Shown: one piece after another, positions 16,086-23,370 of the stretch
How positions within the stretch are numbered: position 1 is the stretch's first letter
Layout of the letters: the number at the start of each line of letters is the position of its first letter
DNA from: an uncultured bacterium
Lineage (GTDB): Bacteria > Bacillota > Clostridia > Oscillospirales > Acutalibacteraceae
Assembly: GCA_905215055.1 (NCBI GenBank)
Contig: CAJMOH010000029.1
Location: 1-35,612, forward strand
DNA: 35,612 bases
Reading direction: 5' to 3'
Translations under genes and position numbers: made by a program
Notes under the pieces: generated by a model
The model's input: only the letters and a program-made list of their open reading frames with translations
Databases searched by the model: none
Told to the model about the DNA's origin: nothing

Positions 16086-17162
16086 TTACCCCACCACACA
16101 GTCCTCCAGCGCCTGGGCAATGGCCTCCCCCACCAGCTGGCCGGAATACACGGCCTCGCTGACAGTGTTCACCTCGGTACCGACCTCCACCAGCATGCTG
16201 CCGGGGGTGGCGTTCATGTTGTACTTGCTGTTGGAAAAATTCAGGGGCCGGGCCAGGCCGGGATACAGCGCCTGCAAGCTTTGCTGCACCCGCAGGGCCA
16301 GGCGCAGGTTTTCCTCCCAGCGGGGGAAATCTCCCCATCCGCCGTCGGCGTCGCAGCCCGCAATCAGCATGACCTGGGCTGCTTTCCGCCCGTCAATGGT
16401 GACGGTGGGCTTGTATTTCACCCCGCTGTCCGTGGTCATGGAATCCCGGTGGACATCAATGGTCACTTGAATGGCGGGGTAGGCCTCCAGGTTCTTTTGC
16501 AGCACCTCCCAGGACCGGTCATAGGAGCCGTTGTACAGGGTGTCGTTCACGGTGGTGTCGTGGACCACCCCAAAGCCGGCGGCCTCCAGCGCCTGCTTCA
16601 ATGCCGCGCCAGCGGCCACCACGCTTTGCTCCTGGTTGCTGGTGCGGGTTTCCATATCCGTGTAGTAAAAGCCCGTATAGCTTCGCGAGTAGGCCTCGCT
16701 GGTGTGGGTGTGGTAGATCAGCACCTCCACGCTGCCGTCCCTCTTCAGCTGGACAGAGGGCTGCTCCTGCAGGGCGGCGTTTAAGTCCGTGCCCGAGCCG
16801 GTGGTGTCCTTGACGAAAAAGTCCCCCACCTGGGCGCCGCCGGAAAGCTGGATCTCCTCCACCGGCGCGGAGGAGCGGCTGGGGTCCGGGGTAACGCTGG
16901 CCTGGGGAACAAGAGGCTCCGTCAGGGCCACCACGCCGTCGTCCGGAAGGACATAGCTGCTCTCCGGCACGGGGGTGCTTTCCGGAACCGCCGGCTCCTG
17001 AGAGGAGGCGGCCTGGGCCTGAATCCCCGCGGCAAACAGCAGGGCGTCGTCCCCCTTTTCCGCGGCCCAGGTTTGCAGCCTTCCTCCCACGCACCACAGG
17101 CACAGACCCGCCGATCCCAGCAGTATCATGTTTTTCATCCATCGGGCGACGCTATTTTTCAT
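16086..17162 (-). CDS. spoIIP: Stage II sporulation protein P
   Basis: 358 residues. It has an N-terminal membrane anchor (MILLGSAGLCLWCVGG), a low-complexity Pro/Ser/Glu linker to about residue 110, then the SpoIIP amidase/endopeptidase domain. Landmarks are LIYHTHTSEAYS with the zinc His, IDVHRDSM, and the closing SMLVEVGTEVNTVSEA containing the conserved Glu. SpoIIP degrades peptidoglycan in the engulfment machine with SpoIID and SpoIIM during sporulation. The start at 17162 follows GGGAG at 6 nt. It stands alone here, whereas in many clostridia it follows gpr. The gene is strong evidence that the organism forms, or recently formed, endospores. Confidence 0.93.
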   Translation of the reverse strand: MKNSVARWMKNMILLGSAGLCLWCVGGRLQTWAAEKGDDALLFAAGIQAQAASSQEPAVPESTPVPESSYVLPDDGVVALTEPLVPQASVTPDPSRSSAPVEEIQLSGGAQVGDFFVKDTTGSGTDLNAALQEQPSVQLKRDGSVEVLIYHTHTSEAYSRSYTGFYYTDMETRTSNQEQSVVAAGAALKQALEAAGFGVVHDTTVNDTLYNGSYDRSWEVLQKNLEAYPAIQVTIDVHRDSMTTDSGVKYKPTVTIDGRKAAQVMLIAGCDADGGWGDFPRWEENLRLALRVQQSLQALYPGLARPLNFSNSKYNMNATPGSMLVEVGTEVNTVSEAVYSGQLVGEAIAQALEDCVVG

Positions 17163-17203
17163 AAAAAACTCCCTCTTGCCAAAAAAAATTTACAAAAATC
17201 CCC

Positions 17204-17232
17204 TTGCGCCGGGAAGAATACTTTCGTATAAT
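17204..17232 (+). promoter_or_regulatory. Sigma-A promoter of citrate synthase
   Basis: TTGCGC (17204-17209), 17-bp spacer, consensus TATAAT (17227-17232). Transcription starts near 17239, giving a leader of about 120 nt. Confidence 0.75.
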
Positions 17233-17233
17233 A

Positions 17234-17252
17234 AAGTGAAACACTATCACTT
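17234..17252. promoter_or_regulatory. Operator-like dyad at the citrate synthase start site
   Basis: AAGTGA (17234-17239), seven bases, TCACTT (17247-17252). It covers +1, a position where a bound protein would block transcription. The regulator is not identified. Confidence 0.5.
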
Positions 17253-17261
17253 CATAGAAAC

Positions 17262-17337
17262 TTGGAGGACATAGTATCGAAAAAGCGCTGACGAAATATC
17301 CCAGAGCCGGCCTTCCCCTGGGGACGGGCGGCTCTGG
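17262..17337 (+). other. Citrate synthase mRNA leader with orphan SD and hairpin
   Basis: A strong GGAGGA occurs near 17264-17269 with no ATG, GTG or TTG at a usable distance. Downstream a hairpin has nine-base arms CCAGAGCCG (17301-17309) and CGGCTCTGG (17329-17337) and an inner CCCC/GGGG stem. It lacks a T run, so it is not a terminator. The gene's own ribosome site (AGGAGAAGGGAG) comes after it. Confidence 0.4.
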
Positions 17338-17360
17338 CACAGGAGAAGGGAGTTTTGCAA

Positions 17361-18716
17361 ATGTCTATCTATTCGGAGATTAAACCAGAGGTCCGAGCGC
17401 TTGCGGAAAAATGTGTGGAGAACAACCGGATTGACCCAGAGCTGTATGTCAAGTACGACGTGAAACGGGGCCTGCGGGACTTAAACGGCAAGGGCGTGCT
17501 GACAGGCCTGACCAACATCTCAGAGATTATCTCCAGCAAAACCGTGGACGGCAAGAGCGTCCCCTGCGAGGGCGAGCTGTACTACCGCGGCTACAACGTG
17601 GAGGAGCTGGTGCGCCGCCAGCCAAAGCAGGACAACTTTGGCTATGAACGCACCGCCTATCTGCTGCTGTTTGGAGACCTGCCCACAGAGCAGGATTTGC
17701 AGAGCTTCTGCCAGCTTCTGTCCTTTTACCGCACCCTGCCCACCAGCTTTGTGCGGGACATCATCATGAAGGCTCCCAGCAGCGACATGATGAACACCCT
17801 GGCACGCAGCGTACTTACCCTTTATTCCTATGACGAGGACGCGGAAGATATTTCTATTCCCAACGTGCTGCGCCAGTCCATGCAGCTGATCGCCCTGTTC
17901 CCCCTGCTGTCTGTCTACGGCTATCAGGCCTACCGCCACTATCACGACGGACAAAGCCTGTTCATCCACCAGCCCGATCCCCGGCTTTCCACGGCGGAGA
18001 ACATTCTGCGCATTCTGCGGCCGGACTGCTCTTACACCGAGCTGGAGGCCAAGGTGCTGGACATTGCCCTGATCCTCCACGCGGACCACGGCGGCGGCAA
18101 CAACTCCACCTTTACCACCCATGTGGTCACCTCCTCCGGCACGGACACCTACTCCGCCATTGCCGCGGCCCTGGGCTCTCTGAAAGGCCCCAAGCACGGC
18201 GGCGCCAACATCAAGGTGGTGAAGATGTTCGAGGACATCAAGGAGCATGTGAAGGACTGGAACGACGACGAGGAGCTTTCCGCCTATCTGCGCAAGCTGC
18301 TTCACAAGGAGGCCTTTGACAAAGCCGGCCTGATCTACGGCATGGGCCACGCGGTGTACTCCCTGTCCGATCCCCGGGCGAAGATTATGGCCCGGTTTGT
18401 GGAAGGACTCTCCAAGGAAAAGGGCCGCAGCGACGAGTACCAGCTCTACACCAACGTGGAGCGCCTGGCCATGAAGCTGATTGCCGAGGAGCGGAAGATT
18501 TACAAGGGCGTTTCCGCCAACGTGGACTTTTACAGCGGCTTTATTTACAGCATGCTGGACCTGCCCATGGAGCTGTACACCCCCATTTTCGCCATTGCCC
18601 GCATTGCCGGCTGGAGCGCTCACCGCATGGAGGAGCTGACCGGCGGCGGCAAGATTATTCGCCCGGCGTACATGGCTGTGCAGCCTCACCGGGAATTCCC
18701 CCAGGAGTACAAATAA
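17361..18716 (+). CDS. gltA: Citrate synthase
   Basis: 451-residue citrate synthase that condenses oxaloacetate and acetyl-CoA. The catalytic residues are His279 (LKGPKHGGAN), His330 (GMGHAVYSLSDPRAK) and Asp389 (NVDFYSG). The segment ILHADHGGGNNSTF is the usual HAxHG region. The N-terminal 50 residues match the longer clostridial form, which has replaced shorter forms in many gut Firmicutes and probably serves glutamate synthesis. The start is ATG 17361 with AGGAGAAGGGAG upstream; a TTG two codons earlier is less likely. No aconitase or isocitrate dehydrogenase gene is adjacent. The gene is monocistronic, with promoter, dyad and leader hairpin upstream and a terminator downstream. Confidence 0.95.
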   Translation: MSIYSEIKPEVRALAEKCVENNRIDPELYVKYDVKRGLRDLNGKGVLTGLTNISEIISSKTVDGKSVPCEGELYYRGYNVEELVRRQPKQDNFGYERTAYLLLFGDLPTEQDLQSFCQLLSFYRTLPTSFVRDIIMKAPSSDMMNTLARSVLTLYSYDEDAEDISIPNVLRQSMQLIALFPLLSVYGYQAYRHYHDGQSLFIHQPDPRLSTAENILRILRPDCSYTELEAKVLDIALILHADHGGGNNSTFTTHVVTSSGTDTYSAIAAALGSLKGPKHGGANIKVVKMFEDIKEHVKDWNDDEELSAYLRKLLHKEAFDKAGLIYGMGHAVYSLSDPRAKIMARFVEGLSKEKGRSDEYQLYTNVERLAMKLIAEERKIYKGVSANVDFYSGFIYSMLDLPMELYTPIFAIARIAGWSAHRMEELTGGGKIIRPAYMAVQPHREFPQEYK

Positions 18717-18748
18717 TTCCTCCCTCAAAACAGCATCTGTCACCCAAA

Positions 18749-18779
18749 GGACTGCCGCGGCCGCGGCGGTCTTTTTTTC
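18749..18779 (+). terminator. Intrinsic terminator of citrate synthase
   Basis: GC-rich palindrome with arms GACTGCCGC and GCGGCGGTC followed by seven T. Confidence 0.9.
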
Positions 18780-18819
18780 AGCCCAGAGCGTCAAATCTCT
18801 GTAAAACACTTCTTCCCCC

Positions 18820-18850
18820 TTGACTATTGGGTAACACAATAGTTTATAAT
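18820..18850 (+). promoter_or_regulatory. MerR-type promoter with 19-bp spacer, MATE gene
   Basis: TTGACT (18820-18825) and TATAAT (18845-18850) are separated by 19 bp instead of 17. The spacer carries a dyad ACTATTG (18823-18829) / CAATAGT (18837-18843). An overlong spacer holding a dyad is the hallmark of promoters activated by MerR-family regulators, which untwist the DNA. No merR-like gene is in the window. Confidence 0.65.
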
Positions 18851-18888
18851 AGAAATCAATTTCGCTTCTAGGAATTGAGAGGGTTTTT

Positions 18889-20241
18889 ATGGATTACAAG
18901 ACTTTGTTCTCACAAACGCCGCCCACCCGGCTGTTTTTCAAGGCGGCCATCCCCGGCTCCATTGGGATGTTGGCCTCGGCGCTGTATCAGGTGGCCGACG
19001 GCATTTTTATCAGCCGCATTTTGGGAGACACCGCCTTTGCCGGGTTCAACCTGGCCATGCCGCTGGTCATCATCAACTTTGCCCTGGCGGATCTGATCGG
19101 TTTGGGCAGCGCGGTACCCATTTCCATCAAGCTGGGCAGCAAGGATGAGCAGGAGGCCAACAACTACTTCACATGCGCCAGCATCATGGTGGTGCTGGCG
19201 GGGATTCTGTCCGGGGCGGTGCTGGCCCTGGGCGGGAGGACCTTTCTCTCCTGGATGGGCGCCCAGGGAGAGCTGCTGGACCAGGCCACTCAGTATCTGG
19301 TTACCTACGCTCTCTGCTCGCCGGTGACCACCATTGTCTTCGCCGTGGACAACTATCTGCGAATTTGCGGGAAAATCCGCCGCAGCATGATTTTAAACAT
19401 CTTTATGTCCCTGGCCTGCATGAGCTTTGAGCTGCTGTTTATGGGCGTGCTGAAAATCGGCATTCGGGGCGCGGCCCTGGGCAGCAGTCTGGGCATGGCT
19501 CTCACAGCCATCGCTGCCTTTGTCCCCTTCTTTTTTGGAAGGATGCAGCTGCGGTTTGTGCGGCCCCGGTTTCACGCCAAGGCCCTGCGGGAGATTGTCT
19601 CCTGCGGCCTGCCCAGCTTTTTGAACAACATTGCCGGGCGCGTCACCTCCATCATTATGAACGTAGTGCTGCTGGCCCTTGGCGGACAGAACGCCGTGTC
19701 CGTCTACGGCATTTTGATGACTATGGACGGCTTTGTCCATCCTCTGCTGTACGGCATGTGCGACTCTCTTCAGCCCGCAGTGGGCTTTAACTGGGGCGCG
19801 CGAAACATCAAGCGTGTCAAAGCCATTGAGCTGCGGTGCTACACGGCCGCCATCATTCTGGCCCTGGCCACCACGGGAGTGCTGGCCCTGTTCCCCCGGC
19901 AGATTGCCAGCCTGTTCATCACCGGCGATTCCGACCCCGCCTATCTGGAGATGGCCGTCAGCGCCCTGCTGCTGTTCAGCCTGACCTACATCACCCGGTG
20001 GTTCAGCTTTGCCACCCAGAGCTTCCTGTCCGCCATTGAAAAACCTGTGGCGGCCTCGATGATCTCCGTATCCACGGCGCTGGTGTTCCCGGTGATTTTG
20101 ATCGGCGTATTCTGGCCTCTCGGCTTGACGGGCCTGTGGCTTAACTTTGCCGGCACCGCAGTGCTGGCGGGTATTTTGGCCCTGATCCTGCTGCTGCGCC
20201 AAAAGGAGCTGTGGAAAAAGGAAACCGCTCCCCAGGGGTGA
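18889..20241 (+). CDS. MATE family efflux transporter
   Basis: 450 residues and twelve predicted helices in two related halves, the usual MATE size. The first half opens IPGSIGMLASALYQVADGIF, with the conserved N-lobe pattern for MATE proteins of the DinF/MepA-like group, and the second half repeats it (LPSFLNNIAGRVTSIIMNVV, then GFNWGARNIKRVK). These pumps export cationic drugs or metabolites using sodium or protons. The start at 18889 follows GAGAGGG. Expression is probably drug- or metabolite-inducible through the MerR-type promoter immediately upstream. A clean terminator follows, so it is monocistronic. Confidence 0.93.
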   Translation: MDYKTLFSQTPPTRLFFKAAIPGSIGMLASALYQVADGIFISRILGDTAFAGFNLAMPLVIINFALADLIGLGSAVPISIKLGSKDEQEANNYFTCASIMVVLAGILSGAVLALGGRTFLSWMGAQGELLDQATQYLVTYALCSPVTTIVFAVDNYLRICGKIRRSMILNIFMSLACMSFELLFMGVLKIGIRGAALGSSLGMALTAIAAFVPFFFGRMQLRFVRPRFHAKALREIVSCGLPSFLNNIAGRVTSIIMNVVLLALGGQNAVSVYGILMTMDGFVHPLLYGMCDSLQPAVGFNWGARNIKRVKAIELRCYTAAIILALATTGVLALFPRQIASLFITGDSDPAYLEMAVSALLLFSLTYITRWFSFATQSFLSAIEKPVAASMISVSTALVFPVILIGVFWPLGLTGLWLNFAGTAVLAGILALILLLRQKELWKKETAPQG

Positions 20242-20256
20242 CGATGCCCCGCTGCT

Positions 20257-20287
20257 AAAAAGACTGCCGTTTTGCGGCAGTCTTTTT
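20257..20287 (+). terminator. Intrinsic terminator of the MATE gene
   Basis: AAAAAGACTGCCG and CGGCAGTCTTTTT arms with a TTTTG loop region; symmetric and potentially bidirectional. Confidence 0.93.
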
Positions 20288-20370
20288 CTTTTTCAAAAAT
20301 CTGTGTAACCACTCGCCCCGCCCCTCTGTCTAAATGAATGTGAAAGAGGTCCGTGCTCGGACTGAGCAAT

Positions 20371-20429
20371 TCGCGCCTTGGAGCGGCGGCTTACGCCGCG
20401 CTTGATCAAACTGAAAAAGCACGTCCGCG
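20371..20429. repeat. Diverged single copy of the right-edge repeat
   Basis: This 59-bp stretch aligns with 35239-35298 of the tandem array: shared blocks TCGCGCC, GGAGCGGCGGCT, ACGCCGCGCTTGATC and GCACGTCCGCG in the same order and orientation. By hand alignment about 49 of 60 positions agree. Both copies can form the GCGGCG/CGCCGC hairpin. The copy here lies in non-coding DNA between the MATE gene and a truncated membrane gene. Confidence 0.75.
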
Positions 20430-20456
20430 CCGTGAACTTTTCCGGCTCTGGGGGAC

Positions 20457-20488
20457 GCAAAAAGGCGCCCCCAAAGGGAACGCCTTTC
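20457..20488 (-). terminator. Terminator downstream of the truncated membrane gene
   Basis: On the minus strand AAAGGCG (20487-20481), a 13-nt loop, CGCCTTTTT (20467-20459). A competing hairpin GGGGG/CCCCC at 20450-20473 is also possible. Confidence 0.6.
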
Positions 20489-20534
20489 AAAAAGCATCCT
20501 ATCGTTTTCAGTCCAAGGTTCGAAAGCACGAAGC

Positions 20535-20800
20535 TTAAAGCCACAGCAGCCCTGCGGCCCAGGAAAGAGCGTTGGCTCCCACAGAGCAGAGAACCGCCTT
20601 TTTCCAGGGCCATCCTAACAGCCACCGGTAGAGAAATGCCTCTATTCCCGCAATCGCCAATTCCAGGCAGAGCAGGGCAGGGACATAGACTCCCGGCCCC
20701 AGCCAATGCACCAGCAGCGCCATGAGAACGTTGGTCGCCGGATTGGTCAGCAGATTGCAAAGCAGGCTGACTCCCACCGGCCGCGGTTTTCGAAAGGCCG
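20535..20800 (-). pseudogene. 5'-truncated small membrane protein
   Basis: The frame encodes an apparently real hydrophobic protein: FRKPRPVGVSLLCNLLTNP, two or three helices, and a C-terminus ANALSWAAGLLWL, ending in TAA with a terminator beyond. It resembles the C-terminal part of a clostridial membrane-protein family in which a first helix precedes a basic loop and an LTNP motif. Here that helix and the start codon are missing. The frame stays open upstream without a recognisable start, and the protein-like sequence ends near 20800, just before the inverted-repeat element at 20811. The GTG at 20777 could start an 80-residue product but has no ribosome site. Family assignment is from memory and moderate. 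Confidence 0.5.
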
Positions 20801-20810
20801 TGCCTGAAGT

Positions 20811-20925
20811 GCAACTTCCCGGCCTTGCGCCAGCAAGAAGCCGGAGTGACAGAGGAGAGAAGTCCGGATTTTCGCGAAGCGAAAACGAATCCCTTCCGGA
20901 TTCGAGGGCTTCTCTGAGCAGTTGC
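20811..20925. repeat. Nested inverted-repeat element (MITE-like)
   Basis: About 115 bp. Outer ends are GCAACT (20811-20816) and AGTTGC (20920-20925). Inside are AGAGAAG (20856-20862) with CTTCTCT (20909-20915), direct repeats CCGGATT at 20864 and 20896, and a central hairpin TTTTCGC-GAA-GCGAAAA (20869-20885). It codes for nothing convincing and abuts both the truncated membrane gene and, 14 bp away, the end of the TIM-barrel gene. A small non-autonomous mobile element is the best guess. Confidence 0.5.
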
Positions 20926-20938
20926 CAAAGGCAGCTGC

Positions 20939-21760
20939 TTACCAGCCCTGCTTTTTCAGATACTCACGGCTGAGGGTGATAGCCTCCATGCGGGAGCGGC
21001 CGTTGGACTCGTCCTGCTCCACCACAACCCACTGGGAGCCAGCCTCAATGGAAGCCTCCAGAATGGGGCCGAAATCCTGGTCGCCGTAGCCCACGGGACG
21101 GAACTCGAACACGCCGTGGCTCTCCTCTTCCTTCACATCGGTGCCGATGAGCTTGTACATGTTGGCGGGCTTGCCCTCCTTGTGGAAGTCCTTCAGGTGC
21201 ACCAGGGGGGAGCGGCCGCTGTACTTCTTGACATAGGCGGCAGGGTCTTCCCCGGCAACCTTCACCCAGCAGGTGTCAATCTCTGTCTGAAGCAGGTCGG
21301 CGGGAATGGTGTCGTAGATGTAGTCCAGAGCATAGCGGCCGTCGGCCATCTTCTGGAACTCAAAGTCGTGGTTATGATAGAGGGTCTGAATGCCGTGAGC
21401 CTTGCACGCCTTGGCAATCTCCTCAAACAGCTTTACGTTGCCCTCAAACTTGGGGGTGCCGGGACGGTCCTCTTCCATCAGATAGGGGATGGCGATAAAC
21501 TTGACGCCGATCTCCACATACTGGGCAATGGTACCCTCCATGTCGGCCACCAGCTCCTGGAAAGGAACATGGGCGGAAAGGGCCACCAGGCCAGCGTCCT
21601 CAATGGCGGCCTTCACCTCCTTGGGGGTCAGGCCGTACAGCCCGGCCAGCTCCACGCCGTCGTAGCCAATTTCCTTAATTTTCTTCATGGTGCCGGCAAA
21701 GTCTTTTTCAGCGTCCTCCCGGACAGAATAAACCTGTACGGCAACGGGCAGGGTTTTCAT
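20939..21760 (-). CDS. Sugar phosphate isomerase/epimerase (xylose isomerase-like TIM barrel)
   Basis: 273-residue AP endonuclease 2/xylose-isomerase-like TIM barrel. The family pattern is present strand by strand: VAVQVYSVREDAEKDF at the start, IGYDGVELAGLYG, ALSAHVPF, TLYHNHDFEF with metal-facing His, QTEIDTCWVKVAG, PLVHLKDFH, and WVVVEQDES near the end. Members interconvert or epimerise keto-sugars, inositols or related compounds with a divalent metal; the substrate cannot be fixed here. The start at 21760 follows GGAGGAG at 5 nt. It has its own consensus promoter and is divergent from murT. The 3' end lies 14 bp from the inverted-repeat element. Confidence 0.9.
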   Translation of the reverse strand: MKTLPVAVQVYSVREDAEKDFAGTMKKIKEIGYDGVELAGLYGLTPKEVKAAIEDAGLVALSAHVPFQELVADMEGTIAQYVEIGVKFIAIPYLMEEDRPGTPKFEGNVKLFEEIAKACKAHGIQTLYHNHDFEFQKMADGRYALDYIYDTIPADLLQTEIDTCWVKVAGEDPAAYVKKYSGRSPLVHLKDFHKEGKPANMYKLIGTDVKEEESHGVFEFRPVGYGDQDFGPILEASIEAGSQWVVVEQDESNGRSRMEAITLSREYLKKQGW

Positions 21761-21800
21761 GGGGAACTCCTCCTAGTAAAAAATAATAGATTCTATGCTC

Positions 21801-21829
21801 ATCATAGCGCAAAGACACACAAAGGTCAA
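21801..21829 (-). promoter_or_regulatory. Sigma-A promoter of the TIM-barrel gene
   Basis: On the minus strand TTGACC (21829-21824), 17-bp spacer, TATGAT (21806-21801). Confidence 0.8.
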
Positions 21830-21864
21830 GAGAAAGGGTTGAAAAAAAGGGGAGGTTATGTTAC

Positions 21865-21894
21865 AGTATGCATAGAATACATACTATTTATAAT
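21865..21894 (+). promoter_or_regulatory. Dyad plus -10 box upstream of murT
   Basis: AGTATG (21865-21870), nine bases, CATACT (21880-21885), then TATAAT (21889-21894). The dyad fills the place of the -35 box and no TTGACA-like sequence is present, so an activator-dependent promoter is possible. Confidence 0.45.
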
Positions 21895-21963
21895 TATTTT
21901 AACGATAAATGGGTGCGTCTCATTTGCCGTGATTTTCAGGGAAGAGGAAAGAAGAGGAGATCT

Positions 21964-23370
21964 ATGAAACGAAGCCCCCGCTTCTTCTTTGCGCTGCTGT
22001 TTGCCAAAGGCACCGCAAGGGTGATGAAGCTTTTGGGGAAAAAGGCCACTTCCATGCCGGGAAGCTGGGCCATCATTCTTTGCCCCGACTTTTTGGGAAG
22101 AATGCCCCGTCCAAAACACATTATCGGCATCACCGGCACCAACGGGAAAACCACCGTCTCCAACATGGTGGAGGACGTGCTGACCCAGTGCGGCTATGAC
22201 TTTATCTGCAACCGGTCCGGCTCCAACGTGGCCACGGGAGTGGCCTCTACCTTGATTGCCAACTCCACCCTGTTTGGCAAGCCCAAAAAGGACCTGGCTG
22301 TCTTTGAGCTGGACGAGCGCAGCGCTCCCCGGATTTTGCCCTTTATCAAGCCGGACCTGCTGCTTTGCACCAACATCTTCCGGGACTCCTACAAGCGCAA
22401 CGCCCATGTGGAGTTTATCCTGGACATTTTAAACACCTATATCCCCGACAGCACCCGGCTGGTTTTAAACGCCGACGACCTGCTGTGCTCCAGCCTGAAG
22501 CCCCAGAACCGCCGGGTGTTCTTTGGCATCGACCCCCTCCCCGACGACGTGGAGGAGCCTGCCAGTCTGGTTCAGGACGTGCGGGCCTGCCCCCAGTGCG
22601 GCGCCCTGCTGGAGTGGGATCTGCGGCGCTATCACCACATTGGGCGGGCGCACTGTCCGCGCTGTGGGTTCCGGTCTCCCACGCCGAAATATCATGTGGC
22701 CGCGGTGGACGAGGAGGCCAAGCGGATGACGGTAGAGGGTCCCAACGGCCCTCAGGAGTATTCTGTCCCCAACACCAGCCCCATCAACGTGTACAACGCC
22801 CTGTCTGCTGTGGCTCTGCTGGCGGAGTTCGGCCTTTCCAAAGAGCGCATTGCCCAGTGCATGGACAAGCTGACCATTGTGGAAAGCCGTTACTGCCAGG
22901 CGGAGATCTCCGGCAGAAAGCTGGTGCTTCATCTGGCCAAGGGGCAGAATCCCATCGCCTGCTCCCAGGCCTGCGCCAACGTGCGGATGGCCCCTGGAAA
23001 AAAGACGGTGCTGCTGCTGCTGGACGACGCCCACGACGCCGCCCACTCGGTGGAGAACACCGCCTGGTTTTACGACACGGACTTTGAGCTTCTCAACGAC
23101 CCGGACATTGTCCAGGTGGCGGCAGCCGGTCCCCGCCACTGGGATTTGACGGTGCGGCTGCTGATGGCGGGCATTCCCCAGGAAAAGCTTTTCCACAGCC
23201 AGGACCCCCAGGAGGCTGCCGCCGCCCTGAACGTGGCTGGCGCGGAAAGCGTCTTTGTGCTGTACGATCTGTATTCGGTGGACTTGGCCCACCAGGTAAA
23301 GGAGCAGCTTGTCAAACGGCTGGAGCAGGCGCCCCAGCTGGGGAAGGAGGAGCAGAGCCATGCGGATTGA
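21964..23370 (+). CDS. murT: MurT-like Mur ligase (lipid II isoglutaminyl synthase subunit)
   Basis: 468-residue Mur-ligase-family protein of the MurT type. The ATP loop GTNGKTT is at residues 58-64. A four-Cys zinc ribbon (CPQCG at 209-213, CPRCG at 231-235) is the MurT-specific insertion, and the DUF1727 C-terminus follows. With GatD, MurT amidates the D-glutamate of lipid II in many Gram-positives. In the segment that normally reads DxSW, an Asp thought to join the GatD active site, this protein has Asn365 (ENTAWFYDTDFE). The start at 21964 follows AGAGGAG; an in-frame ATG at 21868 lies in the promoter region. The gene overlaps gatD by 11 nt, so the two are coupled. Confidence 0.9.
   Translation: MKRSPRFFFALLFAKGTARVMKLLGKKATSMPGSWAIILCPDFLGRMPRPKHIIGITGTNGKTTVSNMVEDVLTQCGYDFICNRSGSNVATGVASTLIANSTLFGKPKKDLAVFELDERSAPRILPFIKPDLLLCTNIFRDSYKRNAHVEFILDILNTYIPDSTRLVLNADDLLCSSLKPQNRRVFFGIDPLPDDVEEPASLVQDVRACPQCGALLEWDLRRYHHIGRAHCPRCGFRSPTPKYHVAAVDEEAKRMTVEGPNGPQEYSVPNTSPINVYNALSAVALLAEFGLSKERIAQCMDKLTIVESRYCQAEISGRKLVLHLAKGQNPIACSQACANVRMAPGKKTVLLLLDDAHDAAHSVENTAWFYDTDFELLNDPDIVQVAAAGPRHWDLTVRLLMAGIPQEKLFHSQDPQEAAAALNVAGAESVFVLYDLYSVDLAHQVKEQLVKRLEQAPQLGKEEQSHAD

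Noticed and set aside
20293..20928. 211-codon minus frame through the repeat region
   Set aside because: Translates repeat elements and hairpins in a different frame from the recognisable membrane-protein remnant.
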